In this document: positions 11,484 to 23,036 of the stretch, piece after piece
How the letters are laid out: the number at the start of each line of letters is the position of its first letter
Position numbering within the stretch: position 1 is the stretch's first letter
From: Intoshia linei
Taxonomy: Eukaryota; Orthonectida; Rhopaluridae
Reading direction: 5' to 3'
Assembly (NCBI GenBank): GCA_001642005.1
Contig: LWCA01000253.1
Location: 1-36,668, forward strand
DNA: 36,668 nt
Notes under the pieces: model-generated
What the model was told of the DNA's origin: nothing
Seen by the model: the letters and a program-made list of their open reading frames with translations, nothing else
The model's database searches: none
Translations under genes and position numbers: made by a program

Positions 11484-13393
11484 CTCGATAGTGTATTTGT
11501 TATCCGACAAATGATATTTTATAAATTGATTGTATTCATTTATAGCAGCTTGATAATCATTTTCTAAATTAAGGTTGCACAACAAAAAATAGTGAATATA
11601 AAATCATAGAAGATGGGAAAACATGGCCTTTCTACTTTTTGGTATGGTAATAGGGAATTTATAGAATTTGTCAATGGCAAAAGCAGAGATTTTCAAACTG
11701 GATCAAATCACCGGTGTTAGACGATTTATTTTCAGAATAAACTATTTTCAAATTCATATTATAGTTTTAATATACATTATATTAAACCTGTGGTTTCCGA
11801 TTCAAATAGTTTAGGGATCTAATTTCAAAATAATTATTTTTTTTTGACCGTAAAGGAAACAAAAATTATAAGACATTTATGAAAAAATTAAAAGTTTTTT
11901 CTTATCAGATTTTTGGTAAAATCTGTTTTTACACAAATATTAGAAAACAGGAATTCATTTAATGGTTTGTAAAATTGGATTTTTTATTTTGGGTTTTGGA
12001 TTAAGAAATTTCTTCTCGTAATATTTGGAAAATTGTGTTTTAAAAAAAAATATTGAAAAAAGTGGATTCTTTATTTTGGGATTAATTAGGTTTTTCGAGA
12101 GTGATGCAGTATCGCAAATTTCATTTTCCGAAATTGAATCCTTCGGATTAAAAACTCAATTTTAACTTTTTGTTAAATAAAATCATCTCTAAAATTTAAA
12201 CAAACATATTTCTGGGACGCGTTTAAAAGTCATTAACAATATCCTTAAATTTCAACCGCAGAACCTTACATCTCAATTGTCAAAACTACAAAGTACATTA
12301 CATTATATAAATTTTTGCAGCATTATTGCATTGATACATATAGTTTTTTTAATCCACGTATTTTTAATTTACTTACAATTTTTTTCTTTAGTTGAACGGT
12401 AGAAAAAATTATGTGAATCAACTGTTTGGAAATTCTGTTTAAAAATTACAAGTTTACTCATATATGAATGAGTCACGAGTATAAAATATGATTACCTGTA
12501 TTGTTTAAATCTCGAGTGAGCATAATTAATTCTTGTTTCTAAAAAATAATATTGTCACTAGTTTCCAATTTTCTAGCACATTTTTATTTTCATTAGACGG
12601 TTAATTCGAAAAAAAATTAAAATTTAAAAATCATAAACTAATAAATAATTTAAAAAATCAATATACATTAGATCCCTTATCTTTTGATAAATTTAGATAT
12701 TTCCCGTATGTCTTGTAGTAAACCATTTTTTTCTAAAAACGTCATTAAAATACATTGTACAATGTACATCTACATCATTGACATTTTCTTTCATTATATT
12801 AATTTCATTCAAAGATTTTTCCAGCAACCCTCTTCGAATGTCAAACTATAATAAAATTTATCAAATTATTATTAAGATGTGATAAACTTTTTTTAAAGCC
12901 GCAGAGCTTTGATTTGAGAAAGCAGTAACATCTTTAGATAAATTGGATAACTCGGAAAAATATCTTTTGAAAATGACAATCAATGCTGTCAATTCTTGAC
13001 TCAATTTACGCCAAATAAATGAAAACATGCTACATTTAAAATAACCAGTAAAAACGAAAAAAATACTAATTATCTTGATTGGGTAAGTGCTTATTCATTT
13101 TTTTCATTTTCTGAGAGATATTGTCAAACATTACGGCACTATTAAAAAATAAAATGATAGAAAATTTTCATTTTAACACATACTATTCATCCAAGTAATT
13201 TGAAAAATTAATACATTGCTCCAAGTCTGTTTTCCAGTCATTATATAAAAAATCGAATGCTACATCCTTATCACCCTACACAAAAGTTGACGCAATATAT
13301 TGAATGAAAAAATATATATTAATTTTAAAGGATAACCCAAAAATAAGAATCAAATTCTGCTTTTATGTCAGATAGAGAACTGTCTTGAATCAT
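11484..13393 (-). CDS. F-BAR (FCH) domain protein, 3' end unresolved
   Basis: Exons on the minus strand: 13337-13393, 13184-13275, 13067-13138, 12888-13029, 12774-12845, 12667-12732, and less securely 12496-12538 and 12377-12421; a further coding block lies at 11484-11563. The first six join in frame. After MIQDSSLSDIKAEFDSY comes FWGDKDVAFDFLYND, then YLDEYAVMFDNISQKMKKM, the diagnostic start of an FCH/F-BAR domain (FW...GFD-LY; ...-A-IE--Y---M-KL). Helices follow, with YYKTYGKYLNLSK matching the Y-K-x-Y-x-x-K-Y part of FCHO/PACSIN/PSTPIP proteins. F-BAR dimers bind and bend membranes. The block at 11484-11563 (DYQAAINEYNQF) looks like a later helix, but joining it to 12377 in the expected phase makes a stop, so an exon is missing or the gene is broken. 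No SH3 or mu-homology domain was found. Confidence 0.65.
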
Positions 13394-13933
13394 AATTTAG
13401 TTAGTATATTTAAAAGTAAATAATGAAATGTATAATTGTGTTGTTTGCTTACAATAAATGTAAGTACAGTCCCCACAGTATAATCCAAATACATACATAT
13501 GTTGTTTTTGTTAACTGAAATTTTGATATTTCAGTGCGCATTTGATCAGCTGAATCTCAATAAATTGTATTACTATTTCGTATTTTATTATTTTTAAAAA
13601 TTTTTAGAGAGTCTGAATATTCCAACTATCTTTAGTATAAATTTTGACTAGTCAATTTTACTTTATTTACCAATGCATAAATGTATATCTTATCTTGATT
13701 AATACGCAATTAATAGTTATTTATATTACAAATAGGTCTGTTAAATATTTTCAAATTTTCACATTATAATACATAAAATTGCATAATTTTTTTTTGGGTT
13801 CTGACTTCTAGTCAGATCGGTATCTCTCTATAATTAATTGACGAAACTAATCGAGATTCACACGTTCAATATATACGGGTCTTACCTGAACTAATACAAT
13901 ACAATTAATACTTACGGATATGAATATACATTT
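13394..13933. other. Intergenic spacer, probable F-BAR promoter
   Basis: The 540 bp separate the stop of the phosphatase-like receptor gene from the start of the F-BAR gene on the same strand. I see no exon, repeat end or RNA gene in it. Confidence 0.4.
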
Positions 13934-16900
13934 TTAATTTAATTTAACAATTTCAAAAAATTCATAGACACACTGATAAATAAATTGATACTGTTCCAAA
14001 GAAATTATAGGCATATTACTAAATAATTTGATAAAATTCCTGATTTCTTTGACCACATTAATTTCCTGTTTGATGAGCAATTTTTCATATAAATTGTATA
14101 ATATTATAAACATTTGTACAGATTCAAGGTTTTTATAGGTAGGATAAAAATTTACCAGTAAAATGGTATGATTCAACTCCACGTTCTGATAAATTTTGAT
14201 TAAATAATTGACATAATCTTGAACAGAATTTTGTAATTCATTTCCAATTGTGAAATTTGTAATAATTTGATTTGAATCAAAATTAAGTATTGATTCATTT
14301 AATTTTGATAAATTATTTTTAGTTTTCGATTGATTGAAAAAAATAATGTTGAAAACATTCTTTAAATTTGCATTATAATTTCCTTCCAGAGTTTGAAATT
14401 TATTTTTTATTTTAAAAGAATCATACATGCCATTATTAGATACATGACATGCTTTTGTATCATAATTTTCTTGAATTAATTTAAGTTCTTCAACTAAAAT
14501 GTCATTTTCAGGGCTATTGAAAGAGTTCAAACGTGGTAGTAGTATAGATTTTATTGTGGTATTATTAATATCAAGTTCATCGAAAGTGATAAATTCAACA
14601 CATAGTTGATATAAAAAAACATATTGCTCTAAACTTTCAATTATTCCGTATCTCTGAAGTCTTAAATGATACACCAACGAAACTATATCAATACAATCCG
14701 ATTCTCTCATTATATTCAGTAGAGCATTTGAAGCTACAAAGAGACCACATCTACTAGACCCGTTAGGGCATTGGACCATTATTGATTCTGAAAATGCACC
14801 ATTCAAAGAAATTTCTTGTATAAATGAAATGTATTGTATTATATTGCTCGGGATGTTATCCCTTGTCCAATTGTTCCAACAAAAAATTTTTATTTGAATT
14901 TTTTCTGAATCACCTATACAACTTTTATCCAAATTTTCAGGCGTTTTTTTAACATGATACAAGTCTACTATAAACATGGTATAATGGTTATTTACAAAAC
15001 TATCAATTAATTTGACTAGATATTGTGAATCCGGCGTTTTTTGGAATTCTCTAGAAACTTTGGGCCAAAAAGGTAAATAATTTTCTTCATTTTTCGTACT
15101 TTCTGTTGACATGAGAATAACAATTGTTGTCGATTTTTGCTTCCATATAACGGACCATATATTTAACTCGCTTTGATAAGGCATAATAATCCATTGGTGG
15201 GCTTCAAAATAAACAATACTGGCGTTTATATACTTCTTTGGAATCTGTTCACTGTGTGATTTTGATAAAGTATCGTATCCATTATTGCCAAATTTGCTAT
15301 CGTCAAAACAACTTTGATACTTTAAAGATTCACTAGACTGGTTCAAAGCATCAAAATATACGGTTTCATTGTTAATATCATCAGGTAACATATTATAGTC
15401 ATAGGGTAACGTCATGTGTTTTTCATTATTTACTAAAGATGACAATTTATCAGCTTCCTTGGTAGAAAATAAATATTCAGTAGGAAATTGATTATATTCA
15501 ATAATAAGTGAATTCGCCTTTGCTTTAAAAAACATTGCTAAATTGTACAGCGAAATTTTATTAGACAGACAATAGGTTAATTTTTGTTTGTCAGTTCTCT
15601 TTTTAGATTCTACTACAGCATAACTTATTTGTGTATATTCATTGTCACTTTCAGTTTCATTTTTAAAATATTGATTTAAAAAATCTTTAGAATAACTCAA
15701 TGGATTTGGGTTGGGTGTAGAGAAGATGTCGTAAAATTTATTATCCGTCCAATTTAGACATCTCTTTACATTTCCACCTTCCAAATGTTCATCATTTTCA
15801 TCTGAAGGTACAGTATAATTTTTTGAACCAATTTCCATAGAACGAGATGGACTATATTTAGATTTAAATATTACGTGGTCATTTATAGATTTTTTTATTT
15901 CACATTTATAAAATTTTTTTGATTGATCAACTTTACTATAAGCATTATCCACCACATCCTCATTTTCACCGGCAAATTTGATCACTGGCTTTGACTGGGA
16001 TGATACTAAAAATAATATTAAAAAAGTTACCATTTAATAAATTTAATAATATTAATGTTACTGTTTGTTAAATCTTTCGAAGTGATAAATTCATTAACAT
16101 TGTAGACACTAAAAGTGTTTGTAGAATATCTTCGAAATGGCCATTTAATTTTTGGCACAACAATTTTTTGTTTAGTAAATTTTTGGTGAGTATAATATAA
16201 CACAAACATTAGAACTAAAATAATTGGTACAATTCCAAAAATAGAAATTAAAAAATACACCAACACAATTTGTGGTTTCATAAAAGTTTTTGAAATTTGA
16301 ATTAAAGGTTTAAAGGTCGCAATATTATAAACATGAATTATATTTTCATTAAACATGTCATTAAAAGTTGCAATCAAATCGTAATAAACAGATTCATTGT
16401 ATTTATGAGACATTCGAATTGATAATATCTTGTAATTTTCATGTCTTTGTAAATAATACAAATTGGTGAAATTAAACATTGTTAAATTAATTTCAAAAGT
16501 TTTGTGGTTTTTTATCAAAGATTGGTAATAATTAACACTGTATTTTGGATTTCTATTGGTTGGGACAATTATAAATTTAAGAAAAATGTTGTTATTTGGG
16601 TACTTTTTAATTATATTTTCCATGGAATATCTATTTAAACTTATCATGAGGTATTCATCAACTTGTATCATTGTTAATGTAAGATTAAATAGTAAAATAT
16701 CTACTTTTGACACAATTTTGTGAGAATAATTCGTATTATGGTTATGAGTTTTGTAAAGTTTATAATTTGCAACACTTTGTTCAAATATCGATTTTTTATC
16801 AATATCAACAGTATCTTGAATATTAAAATATTTGCTGAATTCAAATTTATTCATTTCGTTTGATTTTGAAGGAAATGCAATATTAATTTCATTCTTTTTC

Positions 16901-19900
16901 TGTGACACAATCTACAATTAATATTATTATACATTATATTTATGTATATTATAATTATTATATTTAATATTATAGATCAATGATTCCTAACCTTTTTACC
17001 ACAGCATCCAGCAGCATCATTAACATGATCCACCCCTTAATTTTTTTTGTTATACACTTATAAAATTATATTCAAAGCCGTGAAGACGGGGCTACTTTTT
17101 AAATTTAATAGGTAATGTTCAAGGGTGGTCGATTTGCTGATAACAGCAACCCTTTGCTAGTTTTTATTAACGCAAAAAAATGCTGGTAAATTTGCTACCA
17201 GAAAATTTTTTTATATATAAATGACTAATTTGCCAAAAATAAACCGAATGATACAATATAAAATGAAGTGAAAGTTTTAATGCTTACAATTGACAATATT
17301 ATTCATAAAAATTTTCCAAATTGTATCTTATAAAGAGTTTTTTATTTAATTTATCTGAAGAGAGACTGATCCTCAAAGTGTTATGGAATTTTCTATGTTT
17401 AGAAAATGCTATTTCAACAGCCGCCTTTATTGAAGGCATATTTTTTTATTATATTAAATAAAATTTTATGAATGGGAAACATATCAATATGATATCCCAA
17501 GACCTAAGGCAATGTTCTGTTCTATATTACCAGTTTTTAAAGTAAATTTTTCAAATATTAGTACAGAAGATACCCATTTGTTAAAAACTACGTTATCCCA
17601 ATTTAAATTATAACTGAACAATGTTCATGTTAATGTAAATAGAAATAACAGTAGAAAACTTTAATTTTTTATTTTATACGGTCAATAAAAAAATTCCCTA
17701 GTTATAACAAATTACATTATATAAAGGTTATAATGTAATATAAAAAAAATAAAAAAAAATAAAAAAAAATTAAATTAAATGTAATAAAAATAGAAGAGAA
17801 TAAAAAAGAGTAAATGATCAATTGATTTTGACCGTGGAGGCGTAACTTTTTAATGTTGAAAAATTTTAAAATTCTACGAATTATTATTTTTTTCATATTT
17901 CAAAATAATGCTTAAATTGGCGTTTTGAGTGTGAACAATATTCATTGAATATATAAATTTTTTCATTTTACGGGAAAAAACGATTTAGTATTTTTGTTTT
18001 TGAAATTTCTGGGACCGTCAATTTTCTCAATAAATGGTTACACTCTGAGATATTCATATATTTTCAACTTTTAATTTATCTATAATTATATCTAGATTCA
18101 ATTTTGCTATTTATTAATGATAAGACGGAACCATTAAGATAAAACAAAGAGAGAGTAGCCCGGTCAGATGAAAATGGTAGGGACTTAATAAGGACTCCCT
18201 ACACATTTAAAAAAAATTTGGTTCTTCTATCCGTCTTATAATCCAGCGGTTGCTATTTTTTTCAGCTTTACTCTGCCGGGGTAAAATATTAAATTAAACT
18301 AATTGTCAGTTTAATGTTACATGATGTCTTCAACATGAATAGTGCTCAGAGAGCACATAATGTTGAAAACAAATTACAATTTTAATAGTTATTTAAAGTA
18401 TAAGTCAATAAAAAATAAAAAATATTAATAATATCATAAAATACCAAATTTAGTCCAGCGTTCCTAGGTGGGCGGTATCGCCCACTTTAGGAATCACAGA
18501 TATACAATTTTACCTATAAATATAGGTCAGTTTCTTATATAACAGAGTTTAACAACTTTAGACATGAGGACCAAGGGACCACTGAAAATTTTATGTCCCC
18601 CTACACCTCGTTACCTTAATGAAAACATAGTCTAATAAAAAATTATAATATTTCGTGAGTTCTATTGTTGGCCCATTTCTACATTATTATGTATTTAATT
18701 CAAAAAGATTTTTTAAAATTGACACAATTATACTTTTTAATTAATAACTTATTAATAAATAATAAAATTACCACAAAGGTTGTATTTGAATCATTATCAT
18801 AATTTCCAATATAATGTAAGTTAACTCTCATAACATCATTCATCCAATACTCCAAAACAATGTACTCCATCTTATTGAAATATACCTCACTTTTAAAATC
18901 CAATATACTGTAAATTTTATTGTCAAATTCGCCATCAATATTCAGGGTATATGCATAAATAATATTAAATTGAAAATTTTGCATCAATAACGTAATAATA
19001 TCATTAGGATAGTGGTGTAAAATAAAAAATTGTCCAGTTGAACCAGATTTTGTTAGAGAAGCAATTTCAGATCCATTGCCTTTACTAGTATAATCACGAT
19101 AAGCATACATTTTCATATATAAATTGCAATTTGTCTATATTAAAAACTAAATTAAAAAAATAATTTTGAAACATTACCACTTGGATAGTAATATTTGACC
19201 TGACAATATTTCCAAACATTTTAACATTGTTAATATGGTGTACAACATTATTTGGATCCAAACATTTAAATTGTTGAAAATAGTATAATTGGGAATTAAA
19301 CTTGCTGTCTTTTAGAGCAAATTTAATTAAAAAAATGTAGGATTTTTGTGAATTTATAGAAAAATTTAGTATATTTGAATTTGATGTATAATTTTCAATT
19401 TTTCCACAGGTTGACCAAATCGATTTGGCGGATATATTTAAATTTAGTTGATAAAGATGTCCGTCAGCAGTTGTATAGTAACATTCAAGACTATTGGATA
19501 AATAAGGTAAGGTAATAAAAGTAGTTAATTTGGTGTTGTTGTATTTCACATTTATGGGAATAAACACTAAAAATATAAATGAAAAACAATTGCAGTTAAT
19601 TTTAAAAATGAAATAATTTTTTAGATTCAAATTATTTGTTATTGAATAGTGATTGTGATTTTCGGTTCTGAAATTTCCGCAAAATAAAAAAATCAATGAA
19701 TTTGATTAAATATTTATATGATAATCCTAAAGCCGTAATTTTCAATTCAAGAATCGGTCTATTTCAATGTCATTATAATATAACAAAATTTTCAAAAATA
19801 TAAAATTGTGACCCACCTAAAATATAAATAAAACTAAGAATAACTGACCCATAGATTATATCCCTTAAAAAATATAATACTAATTAAAATTAAAACAAAA

Positions 19901-20138
19901 ATCTTGGATTCCTTATACAGAATATTTGAATACCTGATTGACAGTTTGATAAAACTGACGTGAGGCCAGTTTCCTCGCAATAATCTAATGTACAATTACA
20001 TGCACTAAGATTTAATGTACAATTTACACATACATCTTGACAAAATACTCCATTTTCTACGCTTTGACAAACTTTCTCGAAACTTTGTGTAAAAAATAAA
20101 GAAATGAAATAAATATAAATTATAAATAATATTTTCAT
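13934..20138 (-). CDS. Receptor-type tyrosine phosphatase, apparently inactive
   Basis: Five exons (19934-20138, 19178-19566, 18772-19134, 16062-16911, 13934-16005) join with matching phases (1,0,0,1) to 3879 nt, 1292 residues. Residues 1-19 are a signal peptide (MKILFIIYIYFISLFFTQS). A Cys-rich stretch of about 45 residues follows, then a 470-residue ectodomain with many N-x-S/T sites and no recognisable Ig or fibronectin repeats. A membrane helix is at about 534-560 (LVYFLISIFGIVPIILVLM). The first PTP domain (about 750-1075) has YINASI, W-x-x-x-W and VQCPNGSSRCGLF: Cys1015 and Arg1021 of CX5R remain, but the preceding His is Gln, the WPD loop reads WTRD (982-985) and the phosphotyrosine-loop Tyr is lost. 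The second domain (about 1088-1288) lacks CX5R (LLVNFYPTYKNLE). Probably a pseudophosphatase receptor. The 1860-nt intron holds transposon sequence. Confidence 0.88.
16978..18499. mobile_element. Probable hAT element in receptor gene intron
   Basis: A left end CAATGATTCCTAACCTTTTT and a right end 'gcccactttaggaatcacag' form imperfect terminal inverted repeats (TGATTCCTAA against TTAGGAATCA). 'gggcggtatcgccca' lies just inside the right end. The 1.5-kb interval carries no transposase frame that I can read. Flanking 8-mers do not match well, so either the ends are slightly misplaced or the target duplication has decayed. It accounts for most of the receptor gene's longest intron. Confidence 0.5.
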
Positions 20139-20886
20139 TTCAAAGTCTAAAAAATAATAAAATGTAAAGTTAAAAAATCAATGTTAACCTATCAACTAGA
20201 ATAAATTTCCAATATTGCCTGTTTACAAAATATAAATTCGCGCGGAAAGAATTTGTGTAATAACTTTTTTATCAATTCTTAACACGGCGGAGTTTAAATG
20301 TAATTATTTTAAATTAACGCATTTCAGTAAAGCACGTACTATTTATAAACTTGGCCAATGAAATGATGCATTTCTAAAAGATTGTATCAACGCACAATCA
20401 ATTTACCATTTTAACAATGAGTTTGCATGAATGAATTAAAATATGCCTTTGGTAACATCAAAGCATTATAATCAGATTTCAAAGAAGACCGACAAATAAA
20501 ATTATTTGTATAAAATTTGGCGCGATATTTATTTGTTAATTTTACCAGGCAATTATAATAATTTTGACAAATTTTTTGATTTTCAATTAAAAAAGTTTTT
20601 ATCAAGATGTATCCACTTGAAATTATTAATCCGTTTAATCTATTTTTATAAATGTATTTTTAGAAGTACAAACTACCATAATAACGAGTTAAAATGTTTG
20701 TAAGAGGGCATGAACCTTTGTTGATCTTTTTCAAAATTGGAACAATACCAAAATAGGTATGACAGGTCTGATTTTTACAAATTTAATTATAATATTAGCA
20801 TCAATGTTGACCTACATTTGACATTTATAGAGTAATTTAGAATTATCTCATGATTTGTAAATTACAAATTATATAATCATCTATAA
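20139..20886. other. Upstream region of the receptor gene
   Basis: This holds the presumed promoter of the receptor gene. A pair of overlapping opposed frames lies at 20411-20703. The minus-strand one, about 64 codons, has plausible composition but no ATG, homology or splice partner. No repeat end is visible until the hAT element begins at 20887. Confidence 0.35.
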
Positions 20887-21055
20887 CAGTGGTTCTTAAC
20901 CTTTTTTGACCTATGCACCCCAAATATTAATCTTAATGACTGTGCACCCTTGATTAAAAATTAATTAATACAATATTAATTACAAATAAAGTGTTGAGTA
21001 GTTACTTAAATTAAACGGATACAATTTAAAAATTAAAGCTGATTTGGTCATAATA

Positions 21056-21301
21056 ATGGTCGTGGAGAGCCAGTAGTAGGCCCGGGCTCGATGGAAAGTA
21101 TAGGCCCCTATAAAAATTTTTTTAAAAATGGACCTCTATACATTAATTAATCGAACGTTCATTATCTAAAAATTAAAAATAACCATTGGAAATCATTGAT
21201 TATTAAAATTATGATATACTTAAAAAATTTTTCATTAATAAATTAAAAAAGTAGGCCCTCATGATTGTAGACACGGGACATATGATCCTCGCCACGACCA
21301 T
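21056..21301. mobile_element. Small element nested in the hAT transposon
   Basis: The 246-bp segment is bounded by ATGGTCGTGG and its exact reverse complement CCACGACCAT. Just inside each end are 'taggcccgggctcgatgg', 'aggcccctataaa' and 'gtaggccctcatg', which echo one another. It carries no frame. I could not identify a target duplication beyond the inverted termini themselves. Confidence 0.45.
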
Positions 21302-22057
21302 GTCTGTACTTACTTCAAACCTTTATAAAAATGAAACGTGTCAACTATCATATCCACTAATAGCTTGGCTAACTAACTAACTTTAGCTTTGTAAATACAA
21401 TTATACTATTGTACTACTGCAATATTTAGTAGATATATTAACTATTTTTCATTGAAAAATATCGGAAAATGTAGTAGGCATGGTCATACCACCAAATTCA
21501 TTAATCAAAAATAGACTATTCAAATATAATGTTAAAGACTCAGAAAATAGACGAATTAAGTAGTAGCGGAAAACTTTTGCATAACAATTTAACAAATTTA
21601 TTTCATACATTTTAATGGGATCGTTATTGTTGCTTTGAAATGAGAAGTAAGCTAAATCTTCGCATTGTTTTTTATAGGCTCAGTCGCATACCGACACGGA
21701 CATCTAATTTATTCTTTCTTTTTTTTTTTTAATTTGTTAGAATAGACAATCCAGCCTCACAAAACTATGTTGTAACAAAAGTAATAATCACTTCAAGGGC
21801 AATTTCCGTCATTAATGGATAGATATTAAGCATACTACACCAAAAACTATTAAATATCACATTTAAAATTATCATAGTCATATATAATATGTTTCCCAAA
21901 GGGCCACTAGAAAAATCAAGGGATTATGTAAAATTTTTTCTATTTACGGGCCAAAGTACATTATACATTGTAGGGCCCATAAAAAATTTTATATATTTTA
22001 ATGTATTAATATATAATTTATTTCGAATACATCAATTCTCTTGTAGTTTTATTTAAT

Positions 22058-22635
22058 TACTCACAAAACAGATATTCCTCATTAATGTTATCATTCACAA
22101 CGTATCTTGCAAATACATAAGTAGATTCGTCCATTTGTAAACTAAATTTTACTAGGCTTGATCGAAGTTCATCCATAACTTAAAGTTCGATAACTTCTGC
22201 TAAATTTTTAATCTTTTTACAAAGGAATTGATTTAAGTGGCCCTTTTTGTTTTTCGTCAAGTAGAAGTTCTGCAATGTTAAGAGTACAGGGTTTGATCAA
22301 CGTTTCCGATGGTATGATGCTTTTTTTGTTTAGCAAACATAAAAGCAACATGATATTAAGCCTCTACGATTTTGTTACATTAAGAAAAAATGATAAATTG
22401 TCAACTTTTCCACCTATATCGAAACGTCTTCTTTTTTGAGCGATAACTGGAACACTGTCAATGAGCTTTGAGTGTTTTATATTCTTATGATTATGTAGGA
22501 GGTTTGGCTTTATGTTATTATTGCATAAAGCTCCGAAAAGTAAATGCACGGAGGTTTTTCGGTTTCATCTGCATCATTACGACAGGTAAAACCAAATTCT
22601 ACGTAATTGTTATTTCATTGTCTTCTTTTAGACAT
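22058..22635 (-). pseudogene. hAT transposase remnants (ZBED5-like), broken
   Basis: On the minus strand from 22635, MSKRRQ is followed by an in-frame stop and then NNNYVEFGFTCRND, the typical N-terminus of ZBED5/SCAND3-type transposases. After a frameshift near 22550 comes LCNNNIKPNLLHNHKNIKHS, a BED-type zinc finger with the K-P-x-L-L-x-H--x-K-H pattern. At 22177-22058 the frame LVKFSLQMDESTYVFARYVV matches the D-E-S-T catalytic block, where the usual Asp after DEST is Tyr. At least one stop, one frameshift and internal deletions make it inactive. Confidence 0.8.
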
Positions 22636-23036
22636 CCTTAGAAAGGTTAAGAACTTTATGATAATATATATATTAAAATACATAATTTTTATACCTTAAA
22701 AAAGTTGTAAATACAAAATTAATTTGATTATTAAATGATTGTGAAATAAATTTAATGAGCCATAATTATGAGCTTAACTTAATAAGTATTAACAATATGA
22801 AATTATGTCTTACATCTTATCTTTTTTGTTGATAATAAAAATATCAATTATATAATTTTACTCATTTAGAAAAAACATTAATTAATTAATTTTTAACTAA
22901 TTATTTTATTAATGTAATTAAAAAAAATTGAAAAAGCTTTGTGCACCCCAAAAATTGATTATGCACCTCTGGTTAAAAACCACTGATCTATAAATATACA
23001 ATTTTACATTTATTTTACAAATATAGGTACAAATTA

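Larger units (their letters stand above)
20887..22985 (-). mobile_element. Decayed 2.1-kb hAT transposon, perfect TSD
   Basis: The ends are CAGTGGTTCTTAACCTTTTT and 'cacctctggttaaaaaccactg', giving a CAGTGGTT-TTAACC terminal repeat. The identical 8 bp 'atctataa' flank it at 20879-20886 and 22986-22993. Transposase fragments read on the minus strand, so the element's 5' end is at 22985. Smaller insertions appear nested inside (21056-21301, and possibly 21895-21985). The TSD is perfect while the coding region is broken, so decay, or mobilisation by another copy, followed a defective insertion. Confidence 0.9.

Noticed and set aside
12377-12538. Alternative frame for two F-BAR exons (FKQYRISKQLIHI)
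   Set aside because: It resembles the FCHO helix after the domain's midpoint, but it needs an upstream exon ending in phase 2 that I could only bridge with an unconvincing 14-nt exon. The phase-consistent frame was preferred, with low confidence.
13934-16033. A 699-codon frame that could be taken as a complete gene starting MVTFLILFLVSSQ
   Set aside because: The apparent hydrophobic start is intron sequence (16006-16061) read through. Splicing at A|GTAACA..TTTTTAG joins it in phase to the membrane-spanning exon.
16027-16908. A 293-codon frame as a separate membrane protein
   Set aside because: Its apparent start is GTG at 16906-16908, just after an AG acceptor (16912), and its end runs into the next intron. 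It is exon 4 of the receptor gene.
20411-20703. Overlapping opposed frames of about 64 codons upstream of the receptor gene
   Set aside because: No ATG in the better frame, no homology, no splice partner. Composition alone is not enough.
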